From the NCBI GenBank assembly GCA_023443515.1, contig JAEZUC010000158.1, positions 1-64,000 on the forward strand: a stretch of DNA of 64,000 bases, in the 5' to 3' direction. Made by a program: the position numbers and the translations under genes. This document shows, one piece after another, positions 26,662 through 36,139 of this stretch. Each line of letters begins with the position of its first letter. Within the stretch, counting starts at the first letter, position 1. This DNA comes from Bacillota bacterium (GTDB lineage: Bacteria > Bacillota > Clostridia > Acetivibrionales > DSM-1351). The notes under the pieces were generated by a model, which worked only from the letters and a program-made list of their open reading frames with translations, ran no database searches and had not been told where the DNA came from.

Positions 26662-26896
26662 CGGCGTAAGACTAGATACAGATATATACTGGACAAAATG
26701 AAGGTGACACAGCCAACATCAAAATCAGAAACGACAGTTAACGTCTCTACAGAACCACACACCTTTTGTAAAGGTGCATGGTGAAAGGTTTACAATATGT
26801 AAAAAAAACGTCTGGAGCATACCTTGTTGGCTACAATAGCTTAAAAAAATCAGACATCTACCCATTTAATAGTGAATTGATGTCTGATTTATTTGT
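26662..26896 (+). terminator. Spacer and terminator of the sigma/anti-sigma operon
   Basis: The terminator occupies 26846-26896: AAATCAGACATC pairs with GATGTCTGATTT around a 20-nt loop and ends in TATTTGTT. The 180 nt before it hold no gene I can support. Confidence 0.75.
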
Positions 26897-26931
26897 TGCC
26901 CCGTAGCGGTTAATCCCTCGGTTCTAAATCT

Positions 26932-27603
26932 TTATTTCTGATGCTTTTCATTGAAAATCCTGCTGGCATTTCTGATATGTTCAATTGTCAGCTTCTCAGC
27001 AGTTTCTCCGTCCTTGTTGCTTATTGCCTCAAATATTGCACGATGTTCATCAAGTGCTTTGGCCGGTCTGCCCGGCGTTTCAAATGAATTGTTTCTGGCA
27101 TTTTGTATATAGTGATGAAAAGTACTCAGCATATGCATCAAGGGTCTGCTCTTGCATGCTCTGAAAATAATATCGTGAAACCTAGAGTCATATCTCATCA
27201 GATGCTCTGCATCGTTCTTTATAGTATAGAACTCTTCAAACTCAAGGGCTTCTTTCAGTTCAACAATCTCTTCCTTAGTAATCTTTTCAGCTGCCCATCT
27301 GGCAGCAAGGCCTTCAATCATTGTCCTGATAGTAAATATGTCTTCTACATCCTGATCAGTAACGCCCTTTACCACTGCGCCCTTATTCGGTATTGATACT
27401 ACAAGGCCTTCAAGCTCGAGCTGTCTGATAGCTTCACGTATAGGTGTCCTGCTGACTCCGAGCTCTTCTGAGAGACGCAACTCTATGAGACTGTCTCCGG
27501 GTTTGTAAGCTCCTGTCAGAATCTGCTTTCGAAGCTGATTGAAAACCCTGCCCCTTAATGAATTTACTAAGTTATCACTTTCATCGTAGTCCAGCTTAGC
27601 CAT
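26932..27603 (-). CDS. GntR-family regulator, FCD (FadR-type) subfamily
   Basis: 223 residues. The N-terminal winged helix is intact (residues about 12-75: VFNQLRKQILTGAYKPGDSL, SEELGVSRTPIREAIRQLELEGLV), followed by an all-helical FCD ligand-binding domain with the metal-binding histidine/aspartate pattern (RYDSRFHDIIFRAC, LDEHRAIFEAI, TIEHI). It follows the aconitase gene by 38 nt and probably belongs to the Re-citrate synthase/aconitase operon. A palindrome of the type bound by this subfamily overlaps the promoter of that operon, so it likely regulates its own operon, perhaps in response to citrate or a related acid (inferred). Confidence 0.9.
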   Translation of the reverse strand: MAKLDYDESDNLVNSLRGRVFNQLRKQILTGAYKPGDSLIELRLSEELGVSRTPIREAIRQLELEGLVVSIPNKGAVVKGVTDQDVEDIFTIRTMIEGLAARWAAEKITKEEIVELKEALEFEEFYTIKNDAEHLMRYDSRFHDIIFRACKSRPLMHMLSTFHHYIQNARNNSFETPGRPAKALDEHRAIFEAISNKDGETAEKLTIEHIRNASRIFNEKHQK

Positions 27604-27641
27604 TTTGTTTACTCCCCTTAGGGCATATTTTTTAAACCTTT

Positions 27642-29570
27642 TTAACCATTGTTTACTTTGGTATAGTTAAGCAATCCGCCTGCAAGAATCATCTGAACCT
27701 GTCTGTCTGACAAGGTAACCTTTACATTAAACTGTGTATTCTTTGTAAGATTCTTAACAACTATAGTATCGGCATTTTTAACCTGTTCTATAGCATTATC
27801 TATTGCAAGCTCATCATTCATATCTATTGTATCGTAATCGGCTTCGTTTTCAAAAGTCATTGGTAGGATTCCTGAGTTTATAAGGTTAGCCATATGAATT
27901 CTGGCAAAGGATTTTGCAATAACTCCCTTAATTCCCAGCTGTAATGGCGCAAGAGCTGCATGTTCTCTACTTGAGCCCTGTCCATAGTTTGAGCCTCCGA
28001 TTATAAATCCGCCGCCATTTTCCTTTGCTCTTGCAGGGAATTCAGCATCACAAGGAGTCAGACAGAATTCAGCAAGGTAAGGAACATTGGATCTGAAAGG
28101 AAGCAATTTAGCATTTGAAGGCATAATATGGTCAGTAGTTATATTGTCTCCAACCTTTATAAGAGCTTTGCCATCAACTTTGTCTGTGAGCGCTTTGTTA
28201 ATGGGGAAAGGCTTAATATTCGGGCCTCTCACAACCTTTACATCGCTTCCTTCCGGAGCAGGTTCTACAACCAGATTATCATTTATAACAAACTCTTTAG
28301 GCATTTCTATCTTTGGAGCCTCTCCGAGTTCTCTCGGGTCGGTCAAAACCCCTGTAAGTGCACTTGCAGCAGCAACTTCAGGACTTACCAAATAAACCTT
28401 TGCAGAGGTAGTTCCGCTTCTTCCCTCAAAGTTTCTGTTAAACGTTCTCAGTGAAACTGCATCAGAGCAAGGTGCTTGTCCCATACCGATACATGGGCCA
28501 CATGCTGACTCAAGAATTCTTGCTCCTGCTGAAACCATATCTGCCAAAGCTCCGTTTTGAGCAAGCATAGTCAAAACCTGCTTGGAACCCGGTGCAATTA
28601 CCAGACTGACATTTGGATTTACAGTCTTACCCTTTAATATTGCAGCAACCTTCATCATATCCATATACGATGAATTTGTACAGCTTCCTATTGCTACCTG
28701 GTCAACTTTTATTTTTCCGATTGTTGATATCTTTTCAACATTGTCAGGGCTATGTGGTTTAGCTGCCATTGGCTCAATAGTTGACAAATCAATAACGATA
28801 TGTTCTTCATATACCGCATCAACATCCGGCAGAAGCTCAATCCAATCCTGTTCTCTTCCCTGAGCCTTGAGGAATTCCAGTGTTACATCGTCACTTGGGA
28901 AAATAGAAGTAGTCGCACCAAGTTCTGCACCCATATTTGTAATGGTTGCTCTTTCAGGTACAGTAAGTGTCTTTATACCCTCTCCTGCATATTCAACAAC
29001 TTTTCCTACTCCACCCTTAACAGACATTACCCTTAGAACTTCCAAAATAATATCTTTTGCGGTAGACCATGGATTGAGTTTTCCTTTTAACTCAACCTTA
29101 CAGACCTTAGGCATGGTGAGATAGTATGGTCCTCCACCCATTGCAACGGCAACATCAAGACCGCCTGCTCCTATTGCAAGCATTCCTATTCCGCCTCCGG
29201 TTGGAGTGTGGCTGTCAGACCCCAGCAGTGTCATTCCGGGTACTCCGAAACGTTCAAGCTGTACCTGATGGCATATACCGTTTCCGGGCTTTGAGAAGTA
29301 TATACCGTGCTTTGAAGTAACTGTTTGTATATACTTGTGATCATCAGCGTTTTCAAAACCTGCCTGTATAGTGTTGTGATCGATATATGCTACTGATTTT
29401 TTAGTCTTAACTCTCGGAATACCAATAGCCTCAAACTGTAAGTAAGCCATTGTTCCGGTAGAATCCTGTGTCAGAGTCTGGTCAATTTTTATGGATATTT
29501 CACTGCCTGCAACCATATCCCCGCTAACCAGATGGTTCTTTATAATTTTTTGTGCCAAGTTCAAACCCAT
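27642..29570 (-). CDS. Aconitate hydratase
   Basis: 642 residues, the compact form found in clostridia and related to mitochondrial aconitase. It isomerises citrate to isocitrate through cis-aconitate using a 4Fe-4S cluster. Cluster ligands are visible: Cys in GSCTNSS (about 313) and the pair in CGPCIGMG (about 357/360). GSDSHTPTGGG and the C-terminal swivel-domain motif SNYGQGSSREHAALAP also match. It lies directly behind Re-citrate synthase, so together they turn acetyl-CoA and oxaloacetate into isocitrate, the oxidative branch leading to 2-oxoglutarate and glutamate. Confidence 0.93.
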   Translation of the reverse strand: MGLNLAQKIIKNHLVSGDMVAGSEISIKIDQTLTQDSTGTMAYLQFEAIGIPRVKTKKSVAYIDHNTIQAGFENADDHKYIQTVTSKHGIYFSKPGNGICHQVQLERFGVPGMTLLGSDSHTPTGGGIGMLAIGAGGLDVAVAMGGGPYYLTMPKVCKVELKGKLNPWSTAKDIILEVLRVMSVKGGVGKVVEYAGEGIKTLTVPERATITNMGAELGATTSIFPSDDVTLEFLKAQGREQDWIELLPDVDAVYEEHIVIDLSTIEPMAAKPHSPDNVEKISTIGKIKVDQVAIGSCTNSSYMDMMKVAAILKGKTVNPNVSLVIAPGSKQVLTMLAQNGALADMVSAGARILESACGPCIGMGQAPCSDAVSLRTFNRNFEGRSGTTSAKVYLVSPEVAAASALTGVLTDPRELGEAPKIEMPKEFVINDNLVVEPAPEGSDVKVVRGPNIKPFPINKALTDKVDGKALIKVGDNITTDHIMPSNAKLLPFRSNVPYLAEFCLTPCDAEFPARAKENGGGFIIGGSNYGQGSSREHAALAPLQLGIKGVIAKSFARIHMANLINSGILPMTFENEADYDTIDMNDELAIDNAIEQVKNADTIVVKNLTKNTQFNVKVTLSDRQVQMILAGGLLNYTKVNNG

Positions 29571-29685
29571 TATGAAAATTACCCCCTAATTCATTATATT
29601 AATCAGTTATGATTTACGATTTTTTGTATCCGCTTAATATAATAACATTTTTACGTAAAAAAGCCATACGTTAAATACCATATTT

Positions 29686-31059
29686 TCAAGAAGGAATAAT
29701 ATCAGGTGCAATTTCCCTAATACCCTTAAGCATTTCCTTATCGCTTATAGAGGTAATTCTGCCTGCCTGATACTGAGCATCTACCCATTCTTTTATTTTT
29801 CCGACTCTTTCATCTTTTTTATCAATTAAATCGTTTCCTCTGAATCTGAAATTATTGTTAATCCATAGTGCAATACCCGCAAGACCGGAGGTCTGAGTAA
29901 TTGCAACACCTATTGGCCTGTTAAGCAGCTTGTCGGTATTAAAAATATTGTATATCTCCTCATCCTTCAAAAGTCCATCCGCATGAATACCTGCCTGTGT
30001 AACGTTGAAGTGCTTTCCTACGAAAGGTGTTCTTGGCGGAATTTCATAATCAAGTTCTTTTTCATAGTATTCTGCAATCTCAGTAATAATTCTGGTATCC
30101 ATACCGTCAGTTGTTCCCCTCAGTGATGCATATTCAAATACCATTGCTTCAAGAGGAGTATTACCTGTTCTCTCTCCTATACCAAGAAGTGAACAGTTAA
30201 CTGATGAACATCCATATAACCATGCTGTGGAAGAATTGCTTACAGCCTTGTAAAAATCGTTATGACCGTGCCATTCAAGTAATTCACTTGGGAAGCCGGC
30301 GTGATGTCTGAGACCGTAAATAATTCCGGGAACACTCCTTGGTAGTGCAGCACCCGGATATGAAACACCATATCCCATTGTATCGCAAGCCCTTATCTTT
30401 ATAGGCACTCCACTTTCATCCATCAATTTTCTAAGTTCTAGCGCAAAAGGAATAACAAATCCATAGAAATCAGCCCTTGTTATATCTTCCAGATGGCATC
30501 TTGGCCTTATGCCTACGCTTATAGCTTCCTTAATAACACTCAGATAACTCTCCATAGCTTGTTTTCTTGTCATTTTGAGTTTTCTAAAAATATGATAATC
30601 AGAACAGCTTACCAAAAAGCCGGTTTCTTTCATTCCCATATCCTTTGCCAGCTTGAAATCACTTTTTGAAGCTCTTATCCAACTGGTTATTTCCGGGAAA
30701 TCATATCCTAACTCCATACATTTGTATACAGCTTCCTTGTCCTTGTCGCTGTACAGGAAAAACTCCGTCTGACGTATTAAGCCGTTAGGCCCGCCCAATT
30801 GATGAAGATATTTGTAAAGCGTAACAATTTGTTCTACGGTATAAGGAGCACGTGACTGTTGACCGTCTCTGAAAGTAGTATCTGTTATCCAAATCTCATC
30901 AGCAGGGTACATAGGCACTCTACGGTGATTGAACGCACACTTAGGGACATCATCATAGTTATATATCTCTCTATATAAATTTGGCTCTGAAATGTCCTGT
31001 AGTGAGTATTTGTACTGAGTTTGTTCCAATGTATTGGATTTTTTATTAAATTCTATCAT
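29686..31059 (-). CDS. Re-citrate synthase
   Basis: 457 residues from the ATG at 31059 (GGAGG 7 nt upstream; a TTG six bases earlier is less likely). It is a DRE-TIM metallolyase like isopropylmalate and homocitrate synthases: DTTFRDGQQS (about 62-71) supplies the metal Asp and catalytic Arg, HGHND and NCSLLGIGERTGN follow. The long N-terminal extension and the exact TDTTFRDGQQSRAPYTVEQI opening match the Re-face-specific citrate synthase of Clostridium kluyveri, not NifV or LeuA. Pairing with aconitase supports citrate synthesis. No conventional (Si) citrate synthase is in the window. Confidence 0.85.
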   Translation of the reverse strand: MIEFNKKSNTLEQTQYKYSLQDISEPNLYREIYNYDDVPKCAFNHRRVPMYPADEIWITDTTFRDGQQSRAPYTVEQIVTLYKYLHQLGGPNGLIRQTEFFLYSDKDKEAVYKCMELGYDFPEITSWIRASKSDFKLAKDMGMKETGFLVSCSDYHIFRKLKMTRKQAMESYLSVIKEAISVGIRPRCHLEDITRADFYGFVIPFALELRKLMDESGVPIKIRACDTMGYGVSYPGAALPRSVPGIIYGLRHHAGFPSELLEWHGHNDFYKAVSNSSTAWLYGCSSVNCSLLGIGERTGNTPLEAMVFEYASLRGTTDGMDTRIITEIAEYYEKELDYEIPPRTPFVGKHFNVTQAGIHADGLLKDEEIYNIFNTDKLLNRPIGVAITQTSGLAGIALWINNNFRFRGNDLIDKKDERVGKIKEWVDAQYQAGRITSISDKEMLKGIREIAPDIIPS

Positions 31060-31116
31060 TTTCAAACCTCCTGGAAATTGCTTTTATGTATTAATGGATA
31101 TTTGTATATGTGTATA

Positions 31117-31145
31117 ATTGTATACAATCATACAGTGGATGTCAA
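31117..31145 (-). promoter_or_regulatory. Re-citrate synthase operon promoter with GntR-type operator
   Basis: On the minus strand a perfect -35 TTGACA (31140-31145) and -10 TACAAT (31117-31122) are separated by 17 nt. The palindrome ATTGTATACAAT (31117-31128) covers the -10. TNGTATACNA-like palindromes are typical FadR/FCD-subfamily operators, and a GntR gene lies at the end of this operon. The promoter is strongly supported; regulator assignment is inferred. Confidence 0.75.
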
Positions 31146-31281
31146 CTGACAATATTTCTGTTTTATAAAGTATTTCCTATAACAGATGGAATTTAATTTT
31201 CAATTTAGAATTATTGTTGTATAATGGAATATATTATTTAAAAAATTAATACATATTTAGCTAAATCGGGGGGATTATATT

Positions 31282-32532
31282 ATGAAAAAAACTGAGGAAA
31301 GAAGTGGCTCCACCAATTTGTATGGTATTGGCGCTATAATTAGTATTGTTTTGTGTATTATCGGCGGTATTATAAGTGGCAAGGCTCAATTTGCAGTCTA
31401 TACTTTCTTTGCCTGTCTTGTATCCTGTGTAACCTTTATAAGACTTTCAGGTTTACAGTACAAAAAGACTATCAAAACCTTTTCTAAAGATATTGACGGC
31501 TTCAAGTCAGGGGACTTTTCCCGTATGATTGAGCCTAAGCAGTATGGTATTCTGGGAGTTGTAGCATCCGTAGTAAATATCGTAATCAGTGATATACGCT
31601 CACTGATAGAAAGTTTCTTTAATCTCTCCTTATCTATAACACAGGCATCGAGAAAAGTAACTTCTACTGCTGAAAATGCATCAAACGCTATTGAAGAAAT
31701 CTCAAAAACCATTGATGAAATAGCAAAAGGTGCATCCGCACAGGCTGCAGAAGCTCAAATGGGTGTTCAGGTTGTTGATAAGCTTTCTGATCAGATTAAT
31801 TTTGTTTATGAAAGTTATAGTGGAATTACAAATGAAACCAACAAAATTATTGATTTAAATACTGTAGGTTTGAAAGCAGTAACTACCCTGAGAGACAAAT
31901 CAAAAGAAACTTACGAAACTTCCGAAAAAATATTTGCTGTTGTTGAAAAACTTACTAATACAACAAAAGATATCGGACTCTTCGTTGAATCAATCGAAAA
32001 TATAGCTGAGCAGACTAATCTACTTGCACTCAATGCTGCTATCGAAGCTGCAAGAGCCGGTGAAGCAGGAAAAGGTTTTGCTGTAGTTGCCGATGAAGTA
32101 CGTAAACTAGCTGATCAGAGCAGAAAGTCCACAGAAGAAATTAACAACATGATGGAAAGCATTCAAGAAGAATCAGCTTTAGCTATATCCTCAATGGAAA
32201 TAATGAAAAAAGTTTCACAGGAACAAAATTTTGCTGTTGATAAGACAAACAGCTCCTTCAGTGATATTGCCAACGCTATTGATTTTATAGTTTCAAAAAT
32301 CAATGATGTAAATGAAGCAGTTATTAAAATGCAGACAGATAAGAGCGAAGTTATCAGTGCAATAGAAAATATATCATCTGTATCTCAGCAGACAGCAGCA
32401 TCAAGTGAGGAAGTTGCTGCTACTACCGAAAATCAGCTTAAAATTATTGATGATATGAAAATAGCTTCTGAAAGCTTGAATCAGTTGGTTAAACAGCTGG
32501 ATTCAAAACTAAAGAAGTACAAATTGAGATAA
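31282..32532 (+). CDS. Methyl-accepting chemotaxis protein without an extracellular sensor domain
   Basis: 416 residues. Two closely spaced transmembrane segments (about 13-31 and 35-54) are joined by a short loop, so there is no room for a periplasmic ligand domain. A HAMP-like linker and the long methylation helices follow. The CheA/CheW-binding hairpin tip is intact (about 245-285: ENIAEQTNLLALNAAIEAAR, GEAGKGFAVVADEVRKLADQ). Such receptors sense an intracellular or membrane signal. It is transcribed alone, divergent from Re-citrate synthase, with TATAAT at 31220-31225 and a weak -35. No other chemotaxis genes are nearby. Confidence 0.92.
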   Translation: MKKTEERSGSTNLYGIGAIISIVLCIIGGIISGKAQFAVYTFFACLVSCVTFIRLSGLQYKKTIKTFSKDIDGFKSGDFSRMIEPKQYGILGVVASVVNIVISDIRSLIESFFNLSLSITQASRKVTSTAENASNAIEEISKTIDEIAKGASAQAAEAQMGVQVVDKLSDQINFVYESYSGITNETNKIIDLNTVGLKAVTTLRDKSKETYETSEKIFAVVEKLTNTTKDIGLFVESIENIAEQTNLLALNAAIEAARAGEAGKGFAVVADEVRKLADQSRKSTEEINNMMESIQEESALAISSMEIMKKVSQEQNFAVDKTNSSFSDIANAIDFIVSKINDVNEAVIKMQTDKSEVISAIENISSVSQQTAASSEEVAATTENQLKIIDDMKIASESLNQLVKQLDSKLKKYKLR

Positions 32533-32548
32533 CCTTTAAAAGACGTTC

Positions 32549-32591
32549 AAAAAGGGAGATTAAAGCGTCAGCTTTAATCTCCCTTTTTTGG
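32549..32591. terminator. Strong bidirectional terminator between the MCP gene and purD
   Basis: AAAAAGGGAGATTAAAGC pairs perfectly with GCTTTAATCTCCCTTTTT around a four-nt loop. It serves two convergent transcripts. Confidence 0.95.
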
Positions 32592-32609
32592 TTTAATAAT
32601 TGTTTTTTA

Positions 32610-33869
32610 TTACTTTCGTCCGATATCTTTTCTGTAGTGTATACCCTCGAACTGAATCTTGGCAATCCCGGCATATGCCTTTTCAATTGCCTTATCCATT
32701 GTTGATTCTACCGCCGTAACACCCAGTACACGTCCTCCGGCAGTGTAATACTTACCGTCTTTACAGGATGTACCTGCGTGGAACACTATAGTCTCACCGT
32801 TTGCTTCAGCCTGATCAATACCATTTATTTCGAGTCCTGTTGAATACTTCCCGGGATATCCGCCGGATGCCGCTATTACGCAGACAGCTGCATTTTCATC
32901 CCATTCTATATTTATTTCGCTTAGTCTTTCGTCAATGATTGCTTCAAAAATGTCTAAAAGGTCAGTCTTTAATCTTGGAAGGACAACCTGTGTTTCAGGA
33001 TCACCGAAACGGGCATTATATTCAAGAACTTTTGGGCCATCCTTTGTTATCATCAGCCCAAAATAGAGAACACCTTTGAATTTACGTCCTTCTTTGTTCA
33101 TAGCTTCAACTGTTGGTAGGAAGATTTCCTTCATGCAGTAGTCAGCCAGCTTTTTGTCATAAAGAGGGCTTGGAGAAAAAGTCCCCATACCGCCTGTATT
33201 CGGTCCCTGGTCGTTGTCAAAAACACGTTTGTGGTCCTGGGATGAAACCATAGGGACAATTGTTTTTCCGTCTGTAAATGCTAATATAGAAACCTCAGGG
33301 CCCTGAATGAATTCTTCTATTACAACCCTGCTTCCTGCGTCACCGAAAACCTTATCGTTCATCATACCTTTTACGGCTTCCTGTGCTTCTTGTATGGTCT
33401 GAGCAATTATAACACCTTTACCAAGGGCAAGACCGTCAGCCTTTACAACTATAGGTGCTACACAGGTATCCAGATATTGCAATGCCTCTGGGCAATTGTC
33501 AAATACCATATAGCCTGCTGTAGGTATGTTATATTTTTTCATTAAATCCTTTGAAAACGCCTTACTTCCTTCGATTATGGCAGCTGCCTTTACAGGCCCG
33601 AAAGCCCTTATGCCTGCTTCTATCAGCTTGTCAACCAACCCGGCTGCAAGTGGATCGTCCGGTGCAACCACAACCATATCTATCTTATTTTCTTTAGAAA
33701 ACGTTACTATTCCGTCCAAGTCCATTGCTTTTATGGGAACACATTCTGCAATCCCGGAAATCCCGCCGTTTCCCGGTGCACAGAATAATTTAGTAATTTT
33801 AGGGTTTTGTGCTAGCTTCCATATAATGGTATGCTCTCTTCCTCCCCCACCGACTACAAGAACCTTCAT
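32610..33869 (-). CDS. purD: Phosphoribosylamine-glycine ligase
   Basis: 419 residues from the ATG at 33869 (GGAGG upstream). An ATP-grasp enzyme joining glycine to phosphoribosylamine to give GAR, step two of purine synthesis. VLVVGGGGREHTIIWKL opens the N-terminal domain, and QDHKRVFDNDQGPNTGGMG and EYNARFGDPETQ (metal/ATP residues) are canonical. Last gene of the pur operon, followed by a strong terminator. Confidence 0.96.
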   Translation of the reverse strand: MKVLVVGGGGREHTIIWKLAQNPKITKLFCAPGNGGISGIAECVPIKAMDLDGIVTFSKENKIDMVVVAPDDPLAAGLVDKLIEAGIRAFGPVKAAAIIEGSKAFSKDLMKKYNIPTAGYMVFDNCPEALQYLDTCVAPIVVKADGLALGKGVIIAQTIQEAQEAVKGMMNDKVFGDAGSRVVIEEFIQGPEVSILAFTDGKTIVPMVSSQDHKRVFDNDQGPNTGGMGTFSPSPLYDKKLADYCMKEIFLPTVEAMNKEGRKFKGVLYFGLMITKDGPKVLEYNARFGDPETQVVLPRLKTDLLDIFEAIIDERLSEINIEWDENAAVCVIAASGGYPGKYSTGLEINGIDQAEANGETIVFHAGTSCKDGKYYTAGGRVLGVTAVESTMDKAIEKAYAGIAKIQFEGIHYRKDIGRK

Positions 33870-33939
33870 ATTTACCTCCAAATGTCATTTCTCCAGTGCT
33901 ACAAGTAATCAATGTTTGCAGCACCAGAGGTAGGCTTTT

Positions 33940-35484
33940 TTAGTGCTTAAAGTGTCTCATTCCTGTGAACACCATTGCAATTCCGTATTTATTGCATGCA
34001 TCTATTGATTCCTGGTCTTTTATTGAACCACCGGGTTGAATTATTGCTTTTATTCCGGCAGCTGCTGCTGCTTCAACACAATCTGAGAACGGGAAGAATG
34101 CATCTGATGCCATTACACCACCCTGTGACCTGTCTCCTGCATATTCAATAGCTACTTTAGTAGGAACTATTCTGTTTGTCTGACCGGGGCCAACACCTAT
34201 TGTCATCTTGCCTTTTGCAAGAGTGATTCCATTTGACTTTGTATGTTTAACAACCTTCATTGCAAAAATAAGGTCTTCCATCTGTTCCTTTGTAGGCTGT
34301 ACATTTGTCACGCATTTCAAATCTTCCTGGTTGAACAGCTTACTGTTATATTTCTGTACCAATAAACCGCCTGCAACCTTTTTCATATCGTATGAATCAG
34401 GTGATATTTTGGCGGTAATATTTTCAAGCTTCAATACTCTTATGTTTTTCTTTTGAGTTAGAATCGCCAATGCTTCGTCTGTATATGAAGGTGCAACAAC
34501 TATTTCAACAAATATCTTGTTGATTTCTTCAGCTGTTTTAGCGTCGATTTCTCTGTTTGCAGCAATAATTCCTCCGAAAATGGAAACAGGGTCGGATTCA
34601 TATGCTCTCATATAAGCATCATATATATTGTCTGCACTGCCAACGCCGCAAGGATTGGTATGCTTTACTGCAACAACAGTAGGCTCGTCAAATTCCTTGA
34701 CAAGTTCTATAGCACCGTTTGTATCATTTATATTATTGAAGGAAAGCTCTTTACCGTGAAGTTGAATTGCACTTGGGAGAAGTCCTGTGTTTGCTCCGAC
34801 TTCTTTATAGAATACTGCTTTTTGATGTGGGTTTTCTCCGTAACGCATCTCCTGAACCTTTTCATATGTAAGTGATAAAGTTTCAGGGAAATCTATATCT
34901 CCAAGAGTGTCTCTCAGATATTTTGCAATCAATGTATCATAATGACTTGTGTGTTCGAATACCTTGTAAGCCAATCTGAATTTAGTTTTAACACTTACAT
35001 CCCCTGATTGGTTCATTTCATTAAGTACATTTTCATAATCAGCAGGATCAACAATAACTGCAACATCCTGATAATTCTTTGAAGCAGCTCTAAGCATTGT
35101 TGGGCCACCTATGTCAATGTTCTCTATAGCTTCTTCCAACTCAACATTACCTTTTAGAATTGTTTGTTTGAAGGGATAAAGGTTTATTATTACCATATCA
35201 ATTGTATCAACGCCCAGTTCCGCTATCTGCTTCATGTGCTCTTCGTTGCTTCTGATTGCCAGAAGTCCAGCATGTACTTTTGGATGAAGAGTTTTTACTC
35301 TTCCGTCAAGACATTCAGGAAACCCTGTTATGTCTGATATGTTTATAACCTTTAGGCCTGCCGCCGCAAGAGCACTTGCAGTTCCCCCGGTGGAAATTAT
35401 CTCAACACCCTTTGATGCTAGTGCAGATGCAAACTCAACAATACCTGTTTTGTCTGAAACACTAATTAATGCACGTTTAATCAT
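33940..35484 (-). CDS. purH: Bifunctional AICAR formyltransferase / IMP cyclohydrolase
   Basis: 514 residues, usual length. The N-terminal IMP cyclohydrolase (about 1-195: RALISVSDKTGIVEFA, STGGTASAL, GRVKTLHPKVHAGLL) precedes the AICAR transformylase (about 200-514: MRYGENPHQKAVFY, AVKHTNPCGVG, SDAFFPFSDCVEAAAAAG). It carries out the last two steps to IMP, using 10-formyl-THF. It lies between purN (31 nt) and purD (70 nt). Confidence 0.96.
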   Translation of the reverse strand: MIKRALISVSDKTGIVEFASALASKGVEIISTGGTASALAAAGLKVINISDITGFPECLDGRVKTLHPKVHAGLLAIRSNEEHMKQIAELGVDTIDMVIINLYPFKQTILKGNVELEEAIENIDIGGPTMLRAASKNYQDVAVIVDPADYENVLNEMNQSGDVSVKTKFRLAYKVFEHTSHYDTLIAKYLRDTLGDIDFPETLSLTYEKVQEMRYGENPHQKAVFYKEVGANTGLLPSAIQLHGKELSFNNINDTNGAIELVKEFDEPTVVAVKHTNPCGVGSADNIYDAYMRAYESDPVSIFGGIIAANREIDAKTAEEINKIFVEIVVAPSYTDEALAILTQKKNIRVLKLENITAKISPDSYDMKKVAGGLLVQKYNSKLFNQEDLKCVTNVQPTKEQMEDLIFAMKVVKHTKSNGITLAKGKMTIGVGPGQTNRIVPTKVAIEYAGDRSQGGVMASDAFFPFSDCVEAAAAAGIKAIIQPGGSIKDQESIDACNKYGIAMVFTGMRHFKH

Positions 35485-35515
35485 TTTTAAAATCCTCCAA
35501 TCACTTTATGTAAAT

Positions 35516-36139
35516 TTAAATTATCTTTACTCGTCTTCCTTCAACTACTAACCTGTTTTCTGCAAAAAGTCGTACAGCTTCAGGCAATATATCCCACTCG
35601 GCCTGTTCCATTACTCTCTTTTGCAAAATCTCAGGTGTATCATCATCCTCAACACAAACTGCTTTTTGAAGTATTATAGGCCCTGCATCAGCCTCAAGTT
35701 CAACAAAATGCACTGTGGCTCCGGTAACTTTGACACCCGACTCCAGTACTTTCTGATGGGGTATAATTCCATAAAATCCCTTTCCGCAAAAGGAAGGAAT
35801 CAAAGCAGGATGAATGTTTATTACCCTGCCTTCATAAGCCCTCGTAAACCGTTCTCCAAGTATCGAAAGGAACCCTGCCATTACAACCAAATCAACCTCA
35901 AGTGCTTTAAAATGGCTTATAAGGGCTTCATCGTACTCCTCAACGTTGTTAAAAGTTTTTCTGGATATACATATACCTTTGATACCGTGCTTCTTTGCCC
36001 TTTCCAGAGCATAAGCATCAGGCCTGCTGGAAACTACGGTAACTATGCTGACATTTTTTATGTAGCCGCTTTCCACCTTGTCAATTATGGCCTGGAGATT
36101 GGAGCCTCCCCCTGATACCAATATACCTACATTTAACAT
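35516..36139 (-). CDS. purN: Phosphoribosylglycinamide formyltransferase
   Basis: 207 residues. ILVSGGGSNLQAIID binds the substrate phosphate. The catalytic triad is in INIHPALIPSFCGKGFYG (His), the preceding Asn, and VTGATVHFVELEADAGPI (Asp). It transfers a formyl group from 10-formyl-THF to GAR. The gene overlaps the end of purM by 7 nt. Confidence 0.95.
   Translation of the reverse strand: MLNVGILVSGGGSNLQAIIDKVESGYIKNVSIVTVVSSRPDAYALERAKKHGIKGICISRKTFNNVEEYDEALISHFKALEVDLVVMAGFLSILGERFTRAYEGRVINIHPALIPSFCGKGFYGIIPHQKVLESGVKVTGATVHFVELEADAGPIILQKAVCVEDDDTPEILQKRVMEQAEWDILPEAVRLFAENRLVVEGRRVKII

Noticed and set aside
26679..26850. Protein-like stretch (NHTPFVKVHGERFTICKKN) after the anti-sigma gene
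   Set aside because: It follows an in-frame stop, has no start with a ribosome site and is too short to assign.
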